From: an uncultured Phascolarctobacterium sp.
GTDB lineage: Bacteria; Bacillota; Negativicutes; Acidaminococcales; Acidaminococcaceae
Length of the DNA: 33,559 nucleotides
Direction: 5' to 3'
Assembly (NCBI GenBank): GCA_900547415.1
Contig: URGS01000021.1
Coordinates: forward strand, 1 to 33,559
The translations under genes were made by a program, and so were the position numbers. Numbering within the stretch: position 1 is the stretch's first letter; each line of letters starts with the position of its first letter. Of this stretch, positions 15,783-24,443 are shown in pieces. The notes beneath the pieces were generated by a model, which made no database searches, was not told the DNA's origin, and saw only the letters and a list, made by a program, of their open reading frames with translations.

Positions 15783-15821
15783 CAATTTCGTAGTTCTATA
15801 GTAGGGACGCAGTATAATGTA

Positions 15822-15990
15822 AACCTCTCAGTCAGCTGAGCTGACAGCTCTCCTTAAAAGGAGAGCCTAAAGTTCAATTGAAGAGAAAGCCTCTCCTTGT
15901 AAGGAGACAAGGTGGATGCGAATTTAGTAAGCAGGCGGAGCGGTGTGGCATAGCTATGTTCTCCTGCGTCTGAGAACATAGGCGCACTGT
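15822..15990. repeat. Palindrome-rich intergenic repeat
   Basis: Three strong inverted repeats occur in tandem. One is gtcagc/gctgac (15831-15845). The second is gctctcct/aggagagc (15847-15866). The third is a perfect 10-bp stem, ctatgttctc/gagaacatag (15954-15981). The opening resembles a class of dispersed repeats (cctctcagtcagct...ctgacagctctcc) that I recall from many gut Clostridia and Negativicutes intergenic regions. No coding potential is visible. Confidence 0.5.
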
Positions 15991-16096
15991 ATTGCAGGAG
16001 TTCTATTGAACAGAGAAACAATGCACTATTTGCGTTCATCTGTATCTATAAAATTAAAAATCATCTCAACCTTAAACGGAGTCGTAGCTCTTTGAT

Positions 16097-16186
16097 ATGA
16101 TACTCCTAAAGTAGACTGATTAAATATAAAAAGTCTACTTTAGGAGATTTTTTATGTCAAAAAGAAGTATAGCCCAGAAAAGATAA
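16097..16186 (+). mobile_element. Possible IS3-family left-end remnant
   Basis: The segment starts with tgatactcctaaagtagac. Its inverted copy (agtctactttaggag) lies just ahead of a ten-codon frame, ATG at 16154 to TAA at 16184-16186, reading MSKRSIAQKR. Terminal sequences with AAAGTAGAC and an orfA beginning MSKR are what I would expect at the left end of an IS3/IS150-type element. The rest of the transposase is absent. The evidence is short and the alternative is simply a terminator. Confidence 0.3.
16103..16152 (+). terminator. Candidate terminator of the aromatic operon
   Basis: A perfect 15-bp inverted repeat (16103-16117 with 16132-16146) with a 14-base loop is followed by ATTTTTT. It is the first T-run hairpin after aroQ, although it may instead be the end of an insertion sequence (see the overlapping entry). 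Confidence 0.6.
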
Positions 16187-16187
16187 T

Positions 16188-16223
16188 AAAAATCGCCGCT
16201 GCACTATAAATGCAACGGCGATT
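16188..16223 (-). terminator. Terminator of the peptide transporter operon
   Basis: Stem aatcgccg(c)tgca (16191-16203) with tgca(a)cggcgatt (16211-16223), one internal mismatch and a seven-base loop. On the minus strand it is followed by T residues. It lies 12 bases after the dppF stop. Confidence 0.8.
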
Positions 16224-16234
16224 AGTATGTGGGA

Positions 16235-17188
16235 TTATTTTACACAGGCACAGGCTACGAAATGGTTTGGTTCAACCTCACGCAGCTGCGGGTTACCCTG
16301 TTTGCAGATTGCTTGGGGGCAATCGCAGCGAGGATAGAAACGGCATTCGTCAGGCAGGTTAACGGGGGAGGTGATTTCACCCTTAATAACCTGGCGCTTG
16401 GGTTTTTCCTTGCCAACGATGGGCAGGGGGATTGCAGAAAGCAGTGCTTTGGTGTAAGGGTGCAGAGGATTGGAGAAAAGCACGTCAGCAGGTGCTTTTT
16501 CCACCATCTGGCCCATATACATTACTGCAATATCGTCAGAGAAATATTTTACTACGGACAGGTCATGAGTAATAAATACGTAAGTCAGACCATATTTTTC
16601 CTGCAGCTCTTTAAGGAGGTTAAGGATTTGTGCTTGAATGGATACGTCCAGAGCAGAAACAGGCTCATCGCAGACGATCAGCTTAGGGTTCATTGCTAAA
16701 GCTCTAGCGATACCAATACGCTGACGACGACCACCGTCCAGCTCGTGAGGATATACGTTAACGTAGCGTTCTGCCAGACCAACGGTTTCCATAAGCTCTA
16801 AAGTACGCTGTTCAACAGCAGCCTTGTTGGGGAGCAGCTTGTGTTCAATGATAGGCTCACTGATGAGCTGGCTTACGGTTTCACGAGGGTCCAGGGAGGA
16901 AAAGGGATCCTGGAATACCATCTGCATTTTTTGACGGAGAGGACGCATTTCCTTACGGCTCAGCTTAGTAATATCCTGACCATCAAAGATGATTTTGCCG
17001 TCAGTAGGCTCAATGAGCTTTAAAATGCAGCGACCGGTAGTAGATTTGCCACAGCCGGATTCGCCTACAATGCCCAGAGTGCGACCCTCTTCGATTTTAA
17101 AGCTTACACCATCAACAGCATGCAGCAGACCATTGGCAGTGGTAAAGTGTTTCGTAAGGTTTTGTACCTCTAAGATTGTTTTAGCCAT
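16235..17188 (-). CDS. dppF: Peptide ABC transporter ATPase (second)
   Basis: A 317-residue cytoplasmic ATPase that powers peptide import. Motifs: Walker A GESGCGKST, Q-loop MVFQDPFSSLDPR, a signature segment ELDGGRRQRIGIARAL, Walker B LIVCDEPVSALD, and a switch His in VFITHDLS. The C-terminal region (about 230-317) is the oligopeptide/dipeptide family extension, with a Cys-rich CRFYPRCDCPQAIC segment that may hold an Fe-S cluster as seen in related transporters. The signature reads LDGGRRQR instead of the usual LSGGQRQR, a substitution (Ser to Asp) often seen in DppF-type proteins. Eight bases overlap dppD, so translation is coupled. Confidence 0.9.
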   Translation of the reverse strand: MAKTILEVQNLTKHFTTANGLLHAVDGVSFKIEEGRTLGIVGESGCGKSTTGRCILKLIEPTDGKIIFDGQDITKLSRKEMRPLRQKMQMVFQDPFSSLDPRETVSQLISEPIIEHKLLPNKAAVEQRTLELMETVGLAERYVNVYPHELDGGRRQRIGIARALAMNPKLIVCDEPVSALDVSIQAQILNLLKELQEKYGLTYVFITHDLSVVKYFSDDIAVMYMGQMVEKAPADVLFSNPLHPYTKALLSAIPLPIVGKEKPKRQVIKGEITSPVNLPDECRFYPRCDCPQAICKQGNPQLREVEPNHFVACACVK

Positions 17189-18182
17189 TTTGATTTCTCC
17201 TTAAAGCAAAGCCTTTACGTGCATACGCATGGCAGGCTACAAAGTGAGTTTCGCTTCCATCTACAGCTTCCAGCTTGGGAACGGATTGGGAGCAAGCTTC
17301 AGTTGCATAGGGGCAACGGGGAGAGAAGGCACATCCAGGAGGCAGGTCGGAGGGGTCAGGCATGAGGCCCTTGATAGGAACCAGCATTTCGCTGCGTTCC
17401 TTCAAATTAGGCAGGGAGTTGAAGAGACCCTCGGTGTAGGGATGACGCATGTTGTTGAATACGTCATTTACAGTACCTTTTTCTACAATACGTCCTGCAT
17501 ACATAACTGCCATATCGTCACAAACCTCAGCAACTACGCCTAAGCTGTGAGTAATGAGCAGCATGGACATTTCCTTTTTATTGATGAGCTCCTTCATCAG
17601 CTCCAGTACCTGTGCTTGAATGGTTACGTCAAGAGCGGTAGTAGGCTCGTCGGCGATAAGCAGTTTGGGGCTGCATGCCAGCGCAATTGCAATAACTACA
17701 CGCTGCTTCATACCACCGGAGAATTGGTGGGGGTAGTCGTGGGAGCGGGAGGCTGCAATACCTACCAGCTGCAGCATTTCCTCAGCCTTTTCCATTGCCT
17801 GCTCAGGAGTAAGGTTTTGGTGCAGTTCCAGACTTTCAGCGATTTGCTCGCCTACGGTCATAACAGGGTTCAGAGCGGTCATAGGGTCTTGGAAAATCAT
17901 AGCGATATCATTGCCGCGAACGTTTTCCAGCTGTTGGGGAGTCATGGTGAGCACGTCCTCGCCATCCAGTTTAATGGTACCGCTTTTGATGACTCCAGGA
18001 GGATTGGGAACAAGGTTAAGAATGGATAAAGCAGTAGTTGTTTTACCAGCGCCTGTTTCACCTACAAGACCCAGAGTACGTTTTTTACCAATGGAGATGT
18101 CAATGCCGTTGACCGCATGAACATCAGCATCTTCTGTTTCGTAGTGGACAACAAGGTCCTTAATATCTAAAAGTAATTCCAT
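17181..18182 (-). CDS. dppD: Peptide ABC transporter ATPase (first)
   Basis: A 333-residue partner ATPase. Walker A GETGAGKTT, Q-loop MIFQDPMTALNP, signature HQFSGGMKQRVVIAIAL, Walker B LLIADEPTTALD, switch His in LLITHSLG. The C-terminal oligopeptide-family extension contains CAFSPRCPYATEAC, again Cys-rich. AGGAGA precedes the ATG. It sits between the permeases and dppF, as in Dpp/Opp operons; DppD and DppF form the heterodimeric motor. Confidence 0.92.
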   Translation of the reverse strand: MELLLDIKDLVVHYETEDADVHAVNGIDISIGKKRTLGLVGETGAGKTTTALSILNLVPNPPGVIKSGTIKLDGEDVLTMTPQQLENVRGNDIAMIFQDPMTALNPVMTVGEQIAESLELHQNLTPEQAMEKAEEMLQLVGIAASRSHDYPHQFSGGMKQRVVIAIALACSPKLLIADEPTTALDVTIQAQVLELMKELINKKEMSMLLITHSLGVVAEVCDDMAVMYAGRIVEKGTVNDVFNNMRHPYTEGLFNSLPNLKERSEMLVPIKGLMPDPSDLPPGCAFSPRCPYATEACSQSVPKLEAVDGSETHFVACHAYARKGFALRRNQNG

Positions 18183-18194
18183 AGCAGCTATCTC

Positions 18195-19067
18195 CTATTT
18201 CTTCAGCTTAGGATCGAGGGCGTCACGAAGACCGTCACCTAAGAGGTTCAGCGCCAAAACGGTGAATAAAATTGCCAGACCGGGGATTACGCACATATAG
18301 CTGGCGTCGCGGATGTGGCCGCGGCCAGAGGACAGCAGCGCACCCCATTCGGGAGCGGGTGCAGGAACGCCAATACCCAAGAAGCTCAGAGAGGACGCAG
18401 AAATAATGGTGGTACCAATGAGCAGGGTGGTTTGTACGATAATGGGGGACAGGCAGTTGGGGAGAATATGACGCATAATAATCTTCCAGGTGGGCAGGCC
18501 CATTGCATAGGAGGATTCGACATATTCCAAATCTCTAATAGTCATAACAGATGCACGGACAATGCGGGCAAAGTTAGTTGCACAGGAGATTGCCAGAGCA
18601 ATAATCAGGTTAATGGTGCTGGTGCCCAGCAGGGAAACGATTACAACAGCTTTCAGAATGTTGGGGATGGAATAGAAAATATCAATGCCGCGCATGATAA
18701 TGCTATCCCACCAGCCGCCGTAAAAGCCTGCTACAGATCCCAAAATGGTGCCTGCAATAAGGCCCAGGCCGACGGAGCCAATGCCGATCGCCAGGGAATA
18801 ACGGGAGCCGTAAACAACACGAGCAAAAAGGTCACGTCCGTATTCGTCAGTGCCGAACCAATGCTCTGCTCCAGGAGGACGCAGTTTAATAGCCAGGTTT
18901 TGACCAATAACATCGGTATTGTAATCAAAAATAAAGGGACTAATGATTGCAGCAATGGTCAGCAGAATAAGGAAGACTGCGCCAAGTACTGCACCTTTGT
19001 TTTTCATCAGGCGGTGAATAACCTCCTGCGTCATGGTTCTTCTTTTTCTTACAGTAGTCTTTGCCAT
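18195..19067 (-). CDS. dppC: Peptide ABC transporter permease (second)
   Basis: A 290-residue inner-membrane permease. A cytoplasmic basic N-terminus (KTTVRKRRTMTQE) precedes the first membrane segment (GAVLGAVFLILLTIAAIISPF). The short outer segment with HWFGTDEYGRDLFARVVYG is the hallmark of DppC/OppC. About five more membrane segments follow, with the EAA-type coupling loop ESSYAMGLPTWKIIMRHILP. The start at 19067 is favoured because AAGGGGTG lies seven bases ahead; a GTG at 19076 overlaps the dppB stop and would add three residues. Confidence 0.92.
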   Translation of the reverse strand: MAKTTVRKRRTMTQEVIHRLMKNKGAVLGAVFLILLTIAAIISPFIFDYNTDVIGQNLAIKLRPPGAEHWFGTDEYGRDLFARVVYGSRYSLAIGIGSVGLGLIAGTILGSVAGFYGGWWDSIIMRGIDIFYSIPNILKAVVIVSLLGTSTINLIIALAISCATNFARIVRASVMTIRDLEYVESSYAMGLPTWKIIMRHILPNCLSPIIVQTTLLIGTTIISASSLSFLGIGVPAPAPEWGALLSSGRGHIRDASYMCVIPGLAILFTVLALNLLGDGLRDALDPKLKK

Positions 19068-19072
19068 CCTTA

Positions 19073-20008
19073 TCACCCCTTCTTGCTGTACTGCGCTTTA
19101 ATACGGGGATCAAAGAACGCATAAACTAAATCGACGAACAGGTTAATAAGGCACATCAGAATGGAGCACATAATAATTGAGCCTGTAACCATGGGTGTAT
19201 CACGGCGGGTAATGGATTCATATACAAGACGGCCAATACCGGGCCAGGAGAAAACTGTTTCTGCCAGTACAGAGCCGGTGATAACCAGGGACATCTGCAG
19301 GCCGATTGCAGTGATAATAGGAATCAGAGCATTTTTCAGGCCGTGACGATAAATTACACGTTTTTCACTGCAGCCTTTAGCACGTGCAGTAGTCATATAG
19401 TCTTGACGCAGCACGTCCAGCATGGAGGAACGGGTGATACGGGTAATCAGAGCAGCCAGGCCAAAGCCTACGGTTACAGCAGGCAGTACAAGGCTGGACC
19501 AGCCCATCTTGCCGCCGGTGGGGAACAGTCTCCAATGCAGGGCAAAAAGAATAATCAGCATCAGACCAAGCCAGAAGTTAGGCATGGAGGTACCAAAAAG
19601 TGCAAATACCATACCTGCAGTATCTTTCCAGGTGTTTTGGTTGATAGCAGTGTAGATGCCCAGAGGAATGGAAACAAGAATTGCGATAACAACGGAGAAA
19701 CCACCCAGATAAAGAGTATTGGGCAGATAGTCCATAAAGGTTTTAAATACGTCTTTATTGGTAACATAGGATTTACCCATGTCGCCAGTGAGCATACCCT
19801 TCATGTAGTTGCCGTATTGAACAATAAACGGGTCATTGAGACCCAGCTCCTCGCGGATTTTAGCGATTTGGTCAGGAGTTGCGTTATCTCCGGCAATCAT
19901 CAGTGCCGGGTCACCTGCGGTAAGGCTCATAGCCCAGTAAATAAGGAAGGAGGTGACGAAGATAACCGGAATCAGAGCCAGCAATCTTTTGATAATATAC
20001 TTAATCAT
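19073..20008 (-). CDS. dppB: Peptide ABC transporter permease (first)
   Basis: A 311-residue inner-membrane permease with about six membrane segments. The N-terminal MIKYIIKRLLALIPVIFVTSFLIYW is typical of DppB/OppB, followed by the periplasmic segment GDPA and a helix around LGLNDPFIVQYGNYMKG. The coupling loop is TTARAKGCSEKRVIYRHGLKNALIPI, and the segment ETVFSWPGIGRLVYESI is diagnostic of the family. A stem-loop separates it from the binding-protein gene upstream, which would let the lipoprotein be made in excess. Its ribosome binding site (GAGG, 11 bases away) is weak. Confidence 0.92.
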   Translation of the reverse strand: MIKYIIKRLLALIPVIFVTSFLIYWAMSLTAGDPALMIAGDNATPDQIAKIREELGLNDPFIVQYGNYMKGMLTGDMGKSYVTNKDVFKTFMDYLPNTLYLGGFSVVIAILVSIPLGIYTAINQNTWKDTAGMVFALFGTSMPNFWLGLMLIILFALHWRLFPTGGKMGWSSLVLPAVTVGFGLAALITRITRSSMLDVLRQDYMTTARAKGCSEKRVIYRHGLKNALIPIITAIGLQMSLVITGSVLAETVFSWPGIGRLVYESITRRDTPMVTGSIIMCSILMCLINLFVDLVYAFFDPRIKAQYSKKG

Positions 20009-20045
20009 AGTTGTTAGTACCTCAATTAGAGAAAAGCCCCTACAT

Positions 20046-20076
20046 AAAAGAAGAGAGGTCTAGGCCTCTCTTCTTT
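20046..20076 (-). terminator. Internal hairpin between binding-protein and permease genes
   Basis: A 12-bp stem (20047-20058 with 20065-20076), a six-base loop, then TTTTA on the minus strand. It lies 18 bases after the binding-protein stop. Such partial terminators or 3' stabilisers are usual in ABC importer operons. Confidence 0.6.
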
Positions 20077-20093
20077 AGCGGGGTTGCAAAAAG

Positions 20094-21650
20094 TTATTGA
20101 GCGATATAAGCGTGGCTCCAGTTGTGGTTGCCACCGCCGTAGAAGCATTGACCTTTCAGGTTCTTGTTGTATGCTACAACCAGGTTAGCAATGTACAGAG
20201 GAACTTGCGGGCATTCTTCTACCAAGTATTCCTGCAGCTCTACAGCAGTTTTCAGGCGTTTGTCCTGATCTTTCAGGGTTGCAACATCGTCAATCATCTT
20301 GTCAGCTTTTGCGTCTGCAAAATGATGGTAGTTGGAGCCAGAACCGGTGTAGAACAGGTCACGGTATACGAAGTCAACCTTGGAGTCTTCGTTCCATCTC
20401 CACAGGAACAGCTGTTGCTTGCCATCTTTGCAGTAGGATTTCAGAGCAGCAGTTTCCATGGGTTCCAGGTTAACCTTAATGCCGATTTGAGCCAGATTAG
20501 CTTGAATAACAGTTGCAATTTGCTCATAGGGAGCACCAGTTGCATAAGTCAGAGTGGTGGTGATGCCACCGTTAGGATAACCAGCTTCAGCCATCAGCTC
20601 TTTAGCACGTTTCAGGTCAAAATCATAACCTTTCATGTCGTCATGGAAGCCCCACAGACCACGGTTCAGAATGGTTTTTTGCAGGGTGCCTTTGCCGTTA
20701 AGAGCAGCGTCCAGAACGGATTTCTTGTCGATAGCACAAGCAACTGCCTGACGCAGTTTTTTGTTATCCCAGGGTTTTTGTTCAACGTTGAATGCAAAGT
20801 AGAACAGGCGGGTGCCGGGTTGTTCGTAAACTTCAACGTTTTTGTCCTCTTTCAGGAACTTCAGGTCGTTAATAGGCGGATTAACGCAAACGTCAATTTC
20901 GCCAGCCTGCAGTGCCATTACACGAGAGGAAGCTTCAATAATAGGACGGAATTCGATGATGTCGGAAGGACCTGCAGCAAAGTCATGGTCAGCAGGCAGG
21001 CTGTTGCCCCAGTAATCTTTTACTTTAACCAGACGGCAGTATTCGCCTTGTACCCAGTTTTCGTATTTGTAAGGGCCAGTGCCGATGAACCAAGGCTCTT
21101 TAACGCCTTCGTCATAAGCTTTTTTAGATTGAATTGCCAGAGGCAGGGAAGACAGGGATTGGATAAATTCGTTGTTGTAGCTGGAAATTTCAATTTCTAC
21201 AGTGTGAGGATCAACAACGGTGCAGCTTACATAGCCGGACAGAGCGGATTTTACAACGTTGTCCATAGCCATATCCAGGGTGAACTTAACGTCGTCGGCA
21301 GTCATAGGAGTTTTCTTGCCATCGTTGAAGTATACGTCTTTACGAAGGTGCATTACAATATGAGTATCGTCTACAAATTTCCAGTCAGTTGCCAGACCAG
21401 GAACAAAGCGGTCTCCGCCTTTAGCACCATTGTTGAAGTATACCAGGTTTTGGTGGGTGCACTTCAAGATAACATTGTTTGCAGCGTCCTGCTGTTTTTG
21501 CAGGTTCAGATTGTTGATGTCTGCGTCAGTACCGATGACTAATTTTTCCTTGTGGCCAGCACCAGTGGAGTCAGCTTTTTTATCGCCGCCGCAGCCTACC
21601 AGAGCGAAAATCATCATCACGCTGAATAAAAACGCAAGAATTTTTTTCAT
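20094..21650 (-). CDS. dppA: Peptide-binding lipoprotein of the ABC transporter
   Basis: A 518-residue extracytoplasmic binding protein of family 5. The lipoprotein signal MKKILAFLFSVMMIFALVGC has a clear lipobox (LVGC), so the mature protein is anchored by Cys20. The mature part starts with EKLVIGTDADINNLN and contains the family segments LATDWKFVDDTHIVMHLRKDVYFNDG, FIGTGPYKYENW, and FNVEQKPWDNKKLRQAVACAIDK. AGGAGG lies seven bases before the ATG at 21650; a GTG one codon upstream is less likely. It is the first gene of a complete five-gene importer. The ligand cannot be read from sequence: peptides are likeliest, nickel or other ligands are possible. Confidence 0.9.
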   Translation of the reverse strand: MKKILAFLFSVMMIFALVGCGGDKKADSTGAGHKEKLVIGTDADINNLNLQKQQDAANNVILKCTHQNLVYFNNGAKGGDRFVPGLATDWKFVDDTHIVMHLRKDVYFNDGKKTPMTADDVKFTLDMAMDNVVKSALSGYVSCTVVDPHTVEIEISSYNNEFIQSLSSLPLAIQSKKAYDEGVKEPWFIGTGPYKYENWVQGEYCRLVKVKDYWGNSLPADHDFAAGPSDIIEFRPIIEASSRVMALQAGEIDVCVNPPINDLKFLKEDKNVEVYEQPGTRLFYFAFNVEQKPWDNKKLRQAVACAIDKKSVLDAALNGKGTLQKTILNRGLWGFHDDMKGYDFDLKRAKELMAEAGYPNGGITTTLTYATGAPYEQIATVIQANLAQIGIKVNLEPMETAALKSYCKDGKQQLFLWRWNEDSKVDFVYRDLFYTGSGSNYHHFADAKADKMIDDVATLKDQDKRLKTAVELQEYLVEECPQVPLYIANLVVAYNKNLKGQCFYGGGNHNWSHAYIAQ

Positions 21651-21776
21651 CACAAATCCTCCTTTTTATTTTTCTCCGATTACATGACATACAAGACTAA
21701 TACAGCCTGTTCATCACAAATCCGTCCTAAAATGATAATCAGGCTGTTAGACTTAATGTCAATGCATTACAGTATC

Positions 21777-21806
21777 ATTGTAACATTTTTGACACATTTA
21801 TTTCAA
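21777..21806 (-). promoter_or_regulatory. Candidate promoter of the peptide transporter operon
   Basis: On the minus strand a TTGAAA box (21806-21801), an 18-bp spacer and TACAAT (21782-21777), about 125 bases before dppA. A second candidate with a perfect TTGACA (21762-21757) and TATCAT lies nearer, but its 19-bp spacer is long. Confidence 0.45.
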
Positions 21807-21994
21807 TCTAAAAATCAAGAAAATTAACACTTTTATGTAAACATTTATATTCATTTAATTCATTTAATTTGCGTTATGTCTTTTGTAAGGACATGCAGAA
21901 AAATGCTAAATGTACCATTGTTTACACAAAATGGAAGATAATTAGCAAAAAATACGCAAAATCAAAGAAAAATTGCAAAAATTTCAAAAATAAT
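21807..21994. other. AT-rich divergent intergenic region
   Basis: This lies between the oppositely oriented transporter operons. It is very AT-rich with several A tracts and TTTAATTCATTTAATT-like direct repeats near 21,853-21,870, but no reading frame with a ribosome binding site. An 8-bp inverted repeat (acagcctg/caggctgt, about 21,703-21,748) lies on the dppA side, between its promoter and start. I see no recognised operator. Confidence 0.4.
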
Positions 21995-22023
21995 TTGAAT
22001 TTTACTGTTCAATGAGCTATTAT
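21995..22023 (+). promoter_or_regulatory. Promoter of the SDF symporter gene
   Basis: TTGAAT (21995-22000), a 17-bp spacer and TATTAT (22018-22023). Transcription from here would give an untranslated leader of about 135 bases containing a 7-bp hairpin (aaacatt/aatgttt); no known riboswitch is recognised. Confidence 0.55.
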
Positions 22024-22167
22024 ATTAGCATGTTGCATGGAACACACTGTAAACATTATATTTTGCAGCATTAGTAATGTTTCCTTCAATAAATATAATG
22101 TATGTAGTTTCTGCAGCAAATAAAATAAGCGGTAAAGCCGCAAAATTCTGTGAAAAGGAGGATTAAA

Positions 22168-23358
22168 ATGGGTAATTTTATGAAAAGCCTGCCAATGCGT
22201 CTTTTATTTGGCGTTATCATTGGTATCGGTGTAGGTCTGACGTCCGGAGAGTCTTTGATGCAGGTGATTTTAACATGTAAAAGCTTAATGGGAAGCTTGA
22301 TTATGTTCTGTGTACCGCTGATCATCATTGGTTTTATTGCTCCGTCTATTACCAGACTGGGCCAGAATGCCAGCACCATGCTGAGAGTTGCAGTAATTTT
22401 GGCGTATATTTCTTCTGTCGGTGCAGCATTCTTCTCTGCAGCAGCAGGCTATACATTAATTCCCTTTTTAAATATTACGCCTACTGTTGATGGTTTGCGT
22501 GAATTGCCTAAACTGCTCTTTGTACTGAACATTGATCCTATTATGAGCGTAATGAGTGCTCTGGTGCTTTCCATTCTTATTGGTTTGGCGGCAGCCTGGA
22601 CTAAGGCTTCTACCATTACCAAATGCTTGGAGGAATTCCAACAGATCGTATTGGCAATCGTAACCAAGGTTGTTATTACTCTGCTACCTATCTTCATTGC
22701 CTGCACCTTTAGCGGTCTTGCTTATGAAGGCACCATTACTAAACAGCTGCCCGTATTCCTTATGGTAGTTGTGATTGTAATGATTGGGCACTACATCTGG
22801 CTGGCTCTGCTGTACGTACTGGCTGGTTTGTACTCCGGTACTAATCCTGGTGAGGTTCTCAAGCATTACTGGCCTGCTTATATTACAGCTGTTGGCACCA
22901 TGTCTTCTGCAGCAACTCTGGCAGTTGCTCTGAAATGTGCACAAAAGGCTAAAACTCTGCGTAAGGACTTAGTAAACTTTGGTATTCCTCTGTTTGCCAA
23001 CATTCACCTGTGCGGCAGTGTACTGACCGAAGTGTTCTTTGTTATGGTAGTATCCCAAGTTCTGTATGGTACCTTGCCTGAGCTTGGCACCATGATTCTG
23101 TTCTGTGTACTGCTGGGCATTTTTGCTATTGGTGCTCCCGGCGTTCCCGGCGGCACTGTTATGGCGTCCTTGGGCCTGATTATCAGTGTACTGGGCTTTG
23201 ATGCTACTGGTACTGCACTGATGCTGACTATTTTTGCTCTGCAGGACAGCTTTGGTACTGCCTGCAACGTAACCGGTGACGGTGCTTTGACCCTGATGCT
23301 TACTGGCTATGCTAAGAACAACAACATTGAAGAGGTTCATGATGTTAATGTGCTGTAA
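22168..23358 (+). CDS. SDF-family dicarboxylate/amino acid:cation symporter
   Basis: A 396-residue secondary transporter with about eight membrane helices plus hairpins. The family core includes MSSAATLAVALKCA (the Ser-rich hairpin, about 250-263), the later segment GAPGVPGGTVMASLGLI and NVTGDGALTLML, the conserved substrate-binding Asn/Asp helix. Members move glutamate, aspartate, serine or C4-dicarboxylates with Na+ or H+; the exact substrate is not determinable here. AAAAGGAGG lies seven bases before the ATG at 22168. It is a single-gene unit with its own promoter and terminator. If the host is a succinate user, dicarboxylate uptake would fit, but that is speculative. Confidence 0.88.
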   Translation: MGNFMKSLPMRLLFGVIIGIGVGLTSGESLMQVILTCKSLMGSLIMFCVPLIIIGFIAPSITRLGQNASTMLRVAVILAYISSVGAAFFSAAAGYTLIPFLNITPTVDGLRELPKLLFVLNIDPIMSVMSALVLSILIGLAAAWTKASTITKCLEEFQQIVLAIVTKVVITLLPIFIACTFSGLAYEGTITKQLPVFLMVVVIVMIGHYIWLALLYVLAGLYSGTNPGEVLKHYWPAYITAVGTMSSAATLAVALKCAQKAKTLRKDLVNFGIPLFANIHLCGSVLTEVFFVMVVSQVLYGTLPELGTMILFCVLLGIFAIGAPGVPGGTVMASLGLIISVLGFDATGTALMLTIFALQDSFGTACNVTGDGALTLMLTGYAKNNNIEEVHDVNVL

Positions 23359-23382
23359 GCATAGATAATTTAATGTAAATCA

Positions 23383-23415
23383 ACAACCATCGGCTTATGT
23401 CGGTGGTTGTTTTTT
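23383..23415 (+). terminator. Terminator of the symporter gene
   Basis: A 12-bp stem with two wobble pairs (23383-23394 with 23399-23410), a four-base loop and a run of six T. Confidence 0.85.
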
Positions 23416-23554
23416 GTATTTGGATATCTGTGCTTCTTCCCTTTATTTATTAGGGAAAATATTATATAATAAAAAGTACACTGTTTTATATTGGGAGCAC
23501 TGCAGATTTTGCAATTATTTTGCAAATTCTGAGTGTTTAAGTAGGGTTTCTGCC

Positions 23555-23583
23555 TTGCGTCCCAAGGGAAAAGCTTTTATAAT
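23555..23583 (+). promoter_or_regulatory. Promoter of the suf operon
   Basis: TTGCGT (23555-23560), a 17-bp spacer and a perfect TATAAT (23578-23583), about 70 bases before sufC. No IscR- or SufR-type operator is recognisable around it. Confidence 0.5.
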
Positions 23584-23654
23584 ATTATTAGATAATTCAT
23601 AGTAAAATTAAGGGAATTAAATTTCCGCAGCAGCGGAAGTGATTGGAGGATATA

Positions 23655-24401
23655 ATGGCTGAACAATTATTACAGGTGCAGGGTTTGCAGGTAAATGTTG
23701 AAGACAAGCAAATTCTGCATAGCATAAATTTAGATATTGCACCTGGTGAAACCCACGTACTGATGGGCCCCAATGGTGCTGGTAAATCCACTCTTGGCTA
23801 TGCCCTTATGGGTAATCCCAAATACACTATTACTGATGGCAAAATCCTTTTTGACGGCGAGGATATTACTGCCATGTCCGTTGACAAGCGTGCCAAGGCA
23901 GGTCTGTTCCTGTCCTTTCAAAATCCTTTGGAGGTGCCTGGTATTTCCTTAAGCAGCTTTTTGAAGACTGCTTTGGAGCAGCAGCGCGGCGTGCGCATTA
24001 AGGCTTGGGACTTCCGCAAGGAGCTGAAGCAGGCAATGGCTCTGCTGCAAATGGATAATAAATATGCTGAGCGTGATTTGAACATGGGCTTTAGCGGCGG
24101 CGAAAAGAAAAAGGCTGAAATTCTGCAGCTTTTGATGCTCAATCCTAAGCTGGCTATTCTTGACGAAACTGACAGCGGTCTTGACGTTGACGCTGTAAAA
24201 ATTGTTTCCCAAGGTATTAAAACTTTCCAGGAGCATCGTAATGGCGCTCTTTTAATCATCACCCACAATACTAAGATTCTGGAAGCTCTCCACGTTGACA
24301 AAACACATATTCTGGCTCATGGCAGCATCATTAAGAACGCTGGTCCTGAGCTGGTGGAGGAAATCAGCAAGAACGGCTTTGAACAGTTTCTGCAAAAATA
24401 A
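23655..24401 (+). CDS. sufC: Fe-S cluster assembly ATPase SufC
   Basis: The 248-residue ABC-type ATPase of the SufBCD scaffold. Walker A GPNGAGKST lies at 38-46, the Q-loop at LSFQNPLEVPGIS, the signature at FSGGEKKKAEILQL, and Walker B at LAILDETDSGLDVDA, all in the SufC-specific form. GGAGG lies six bases before the ATG at 23655. It drives conformational change in SufB-SufD during cluster assembly. A 7-bp hairpin (24406-24425) separates it from sufB. Confidence 0.96.
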   Translation: MAEQLLQVQGLQVNVEDKQILHSINLDIAPGETHVLMGPNGAGKSTLGYALMGNPKYTITDGKILFDGEDITAMSVDKRAKAGLFLSFQNPLEVPGISLSSFLKTALEQQRGVRIKAWDFRKELKQAMALLQMDNKYAERDLNMGFSGGEKKKAEILQLLMLNPKLAILDETDSGLDVDAVKIVSQGIKTFQEHRNGALLIITHNTKILEALHVDKTHILAHGSIIKNAGPELVEEISKNGFEQFLQK

Positions 24402-24443
24402 AAGGCTGCAGTCTTAGTACTGCAGTATTGACGGAGTACAATA

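Noticed and set aside
16229..20017. Several long plus-strand frames opposite dppB-dppF
   Set aside because: They mirror well-identified ABC transporter genes and show no family signatures or ribosome binding sites of their own.
20097..21542. A 481-codon plus-strand frame opposite dppA
   Set aside because: It is the antisense shadow of a clearly recognisable binding-protein gene; the long opening comes from codon bias of dppA.
23414..23602. A 62-codon frame upstream of sufC
   Set aside because: It starts within the symporter's terminator T run, contains the suf promoter, and has no ribosome binding site.
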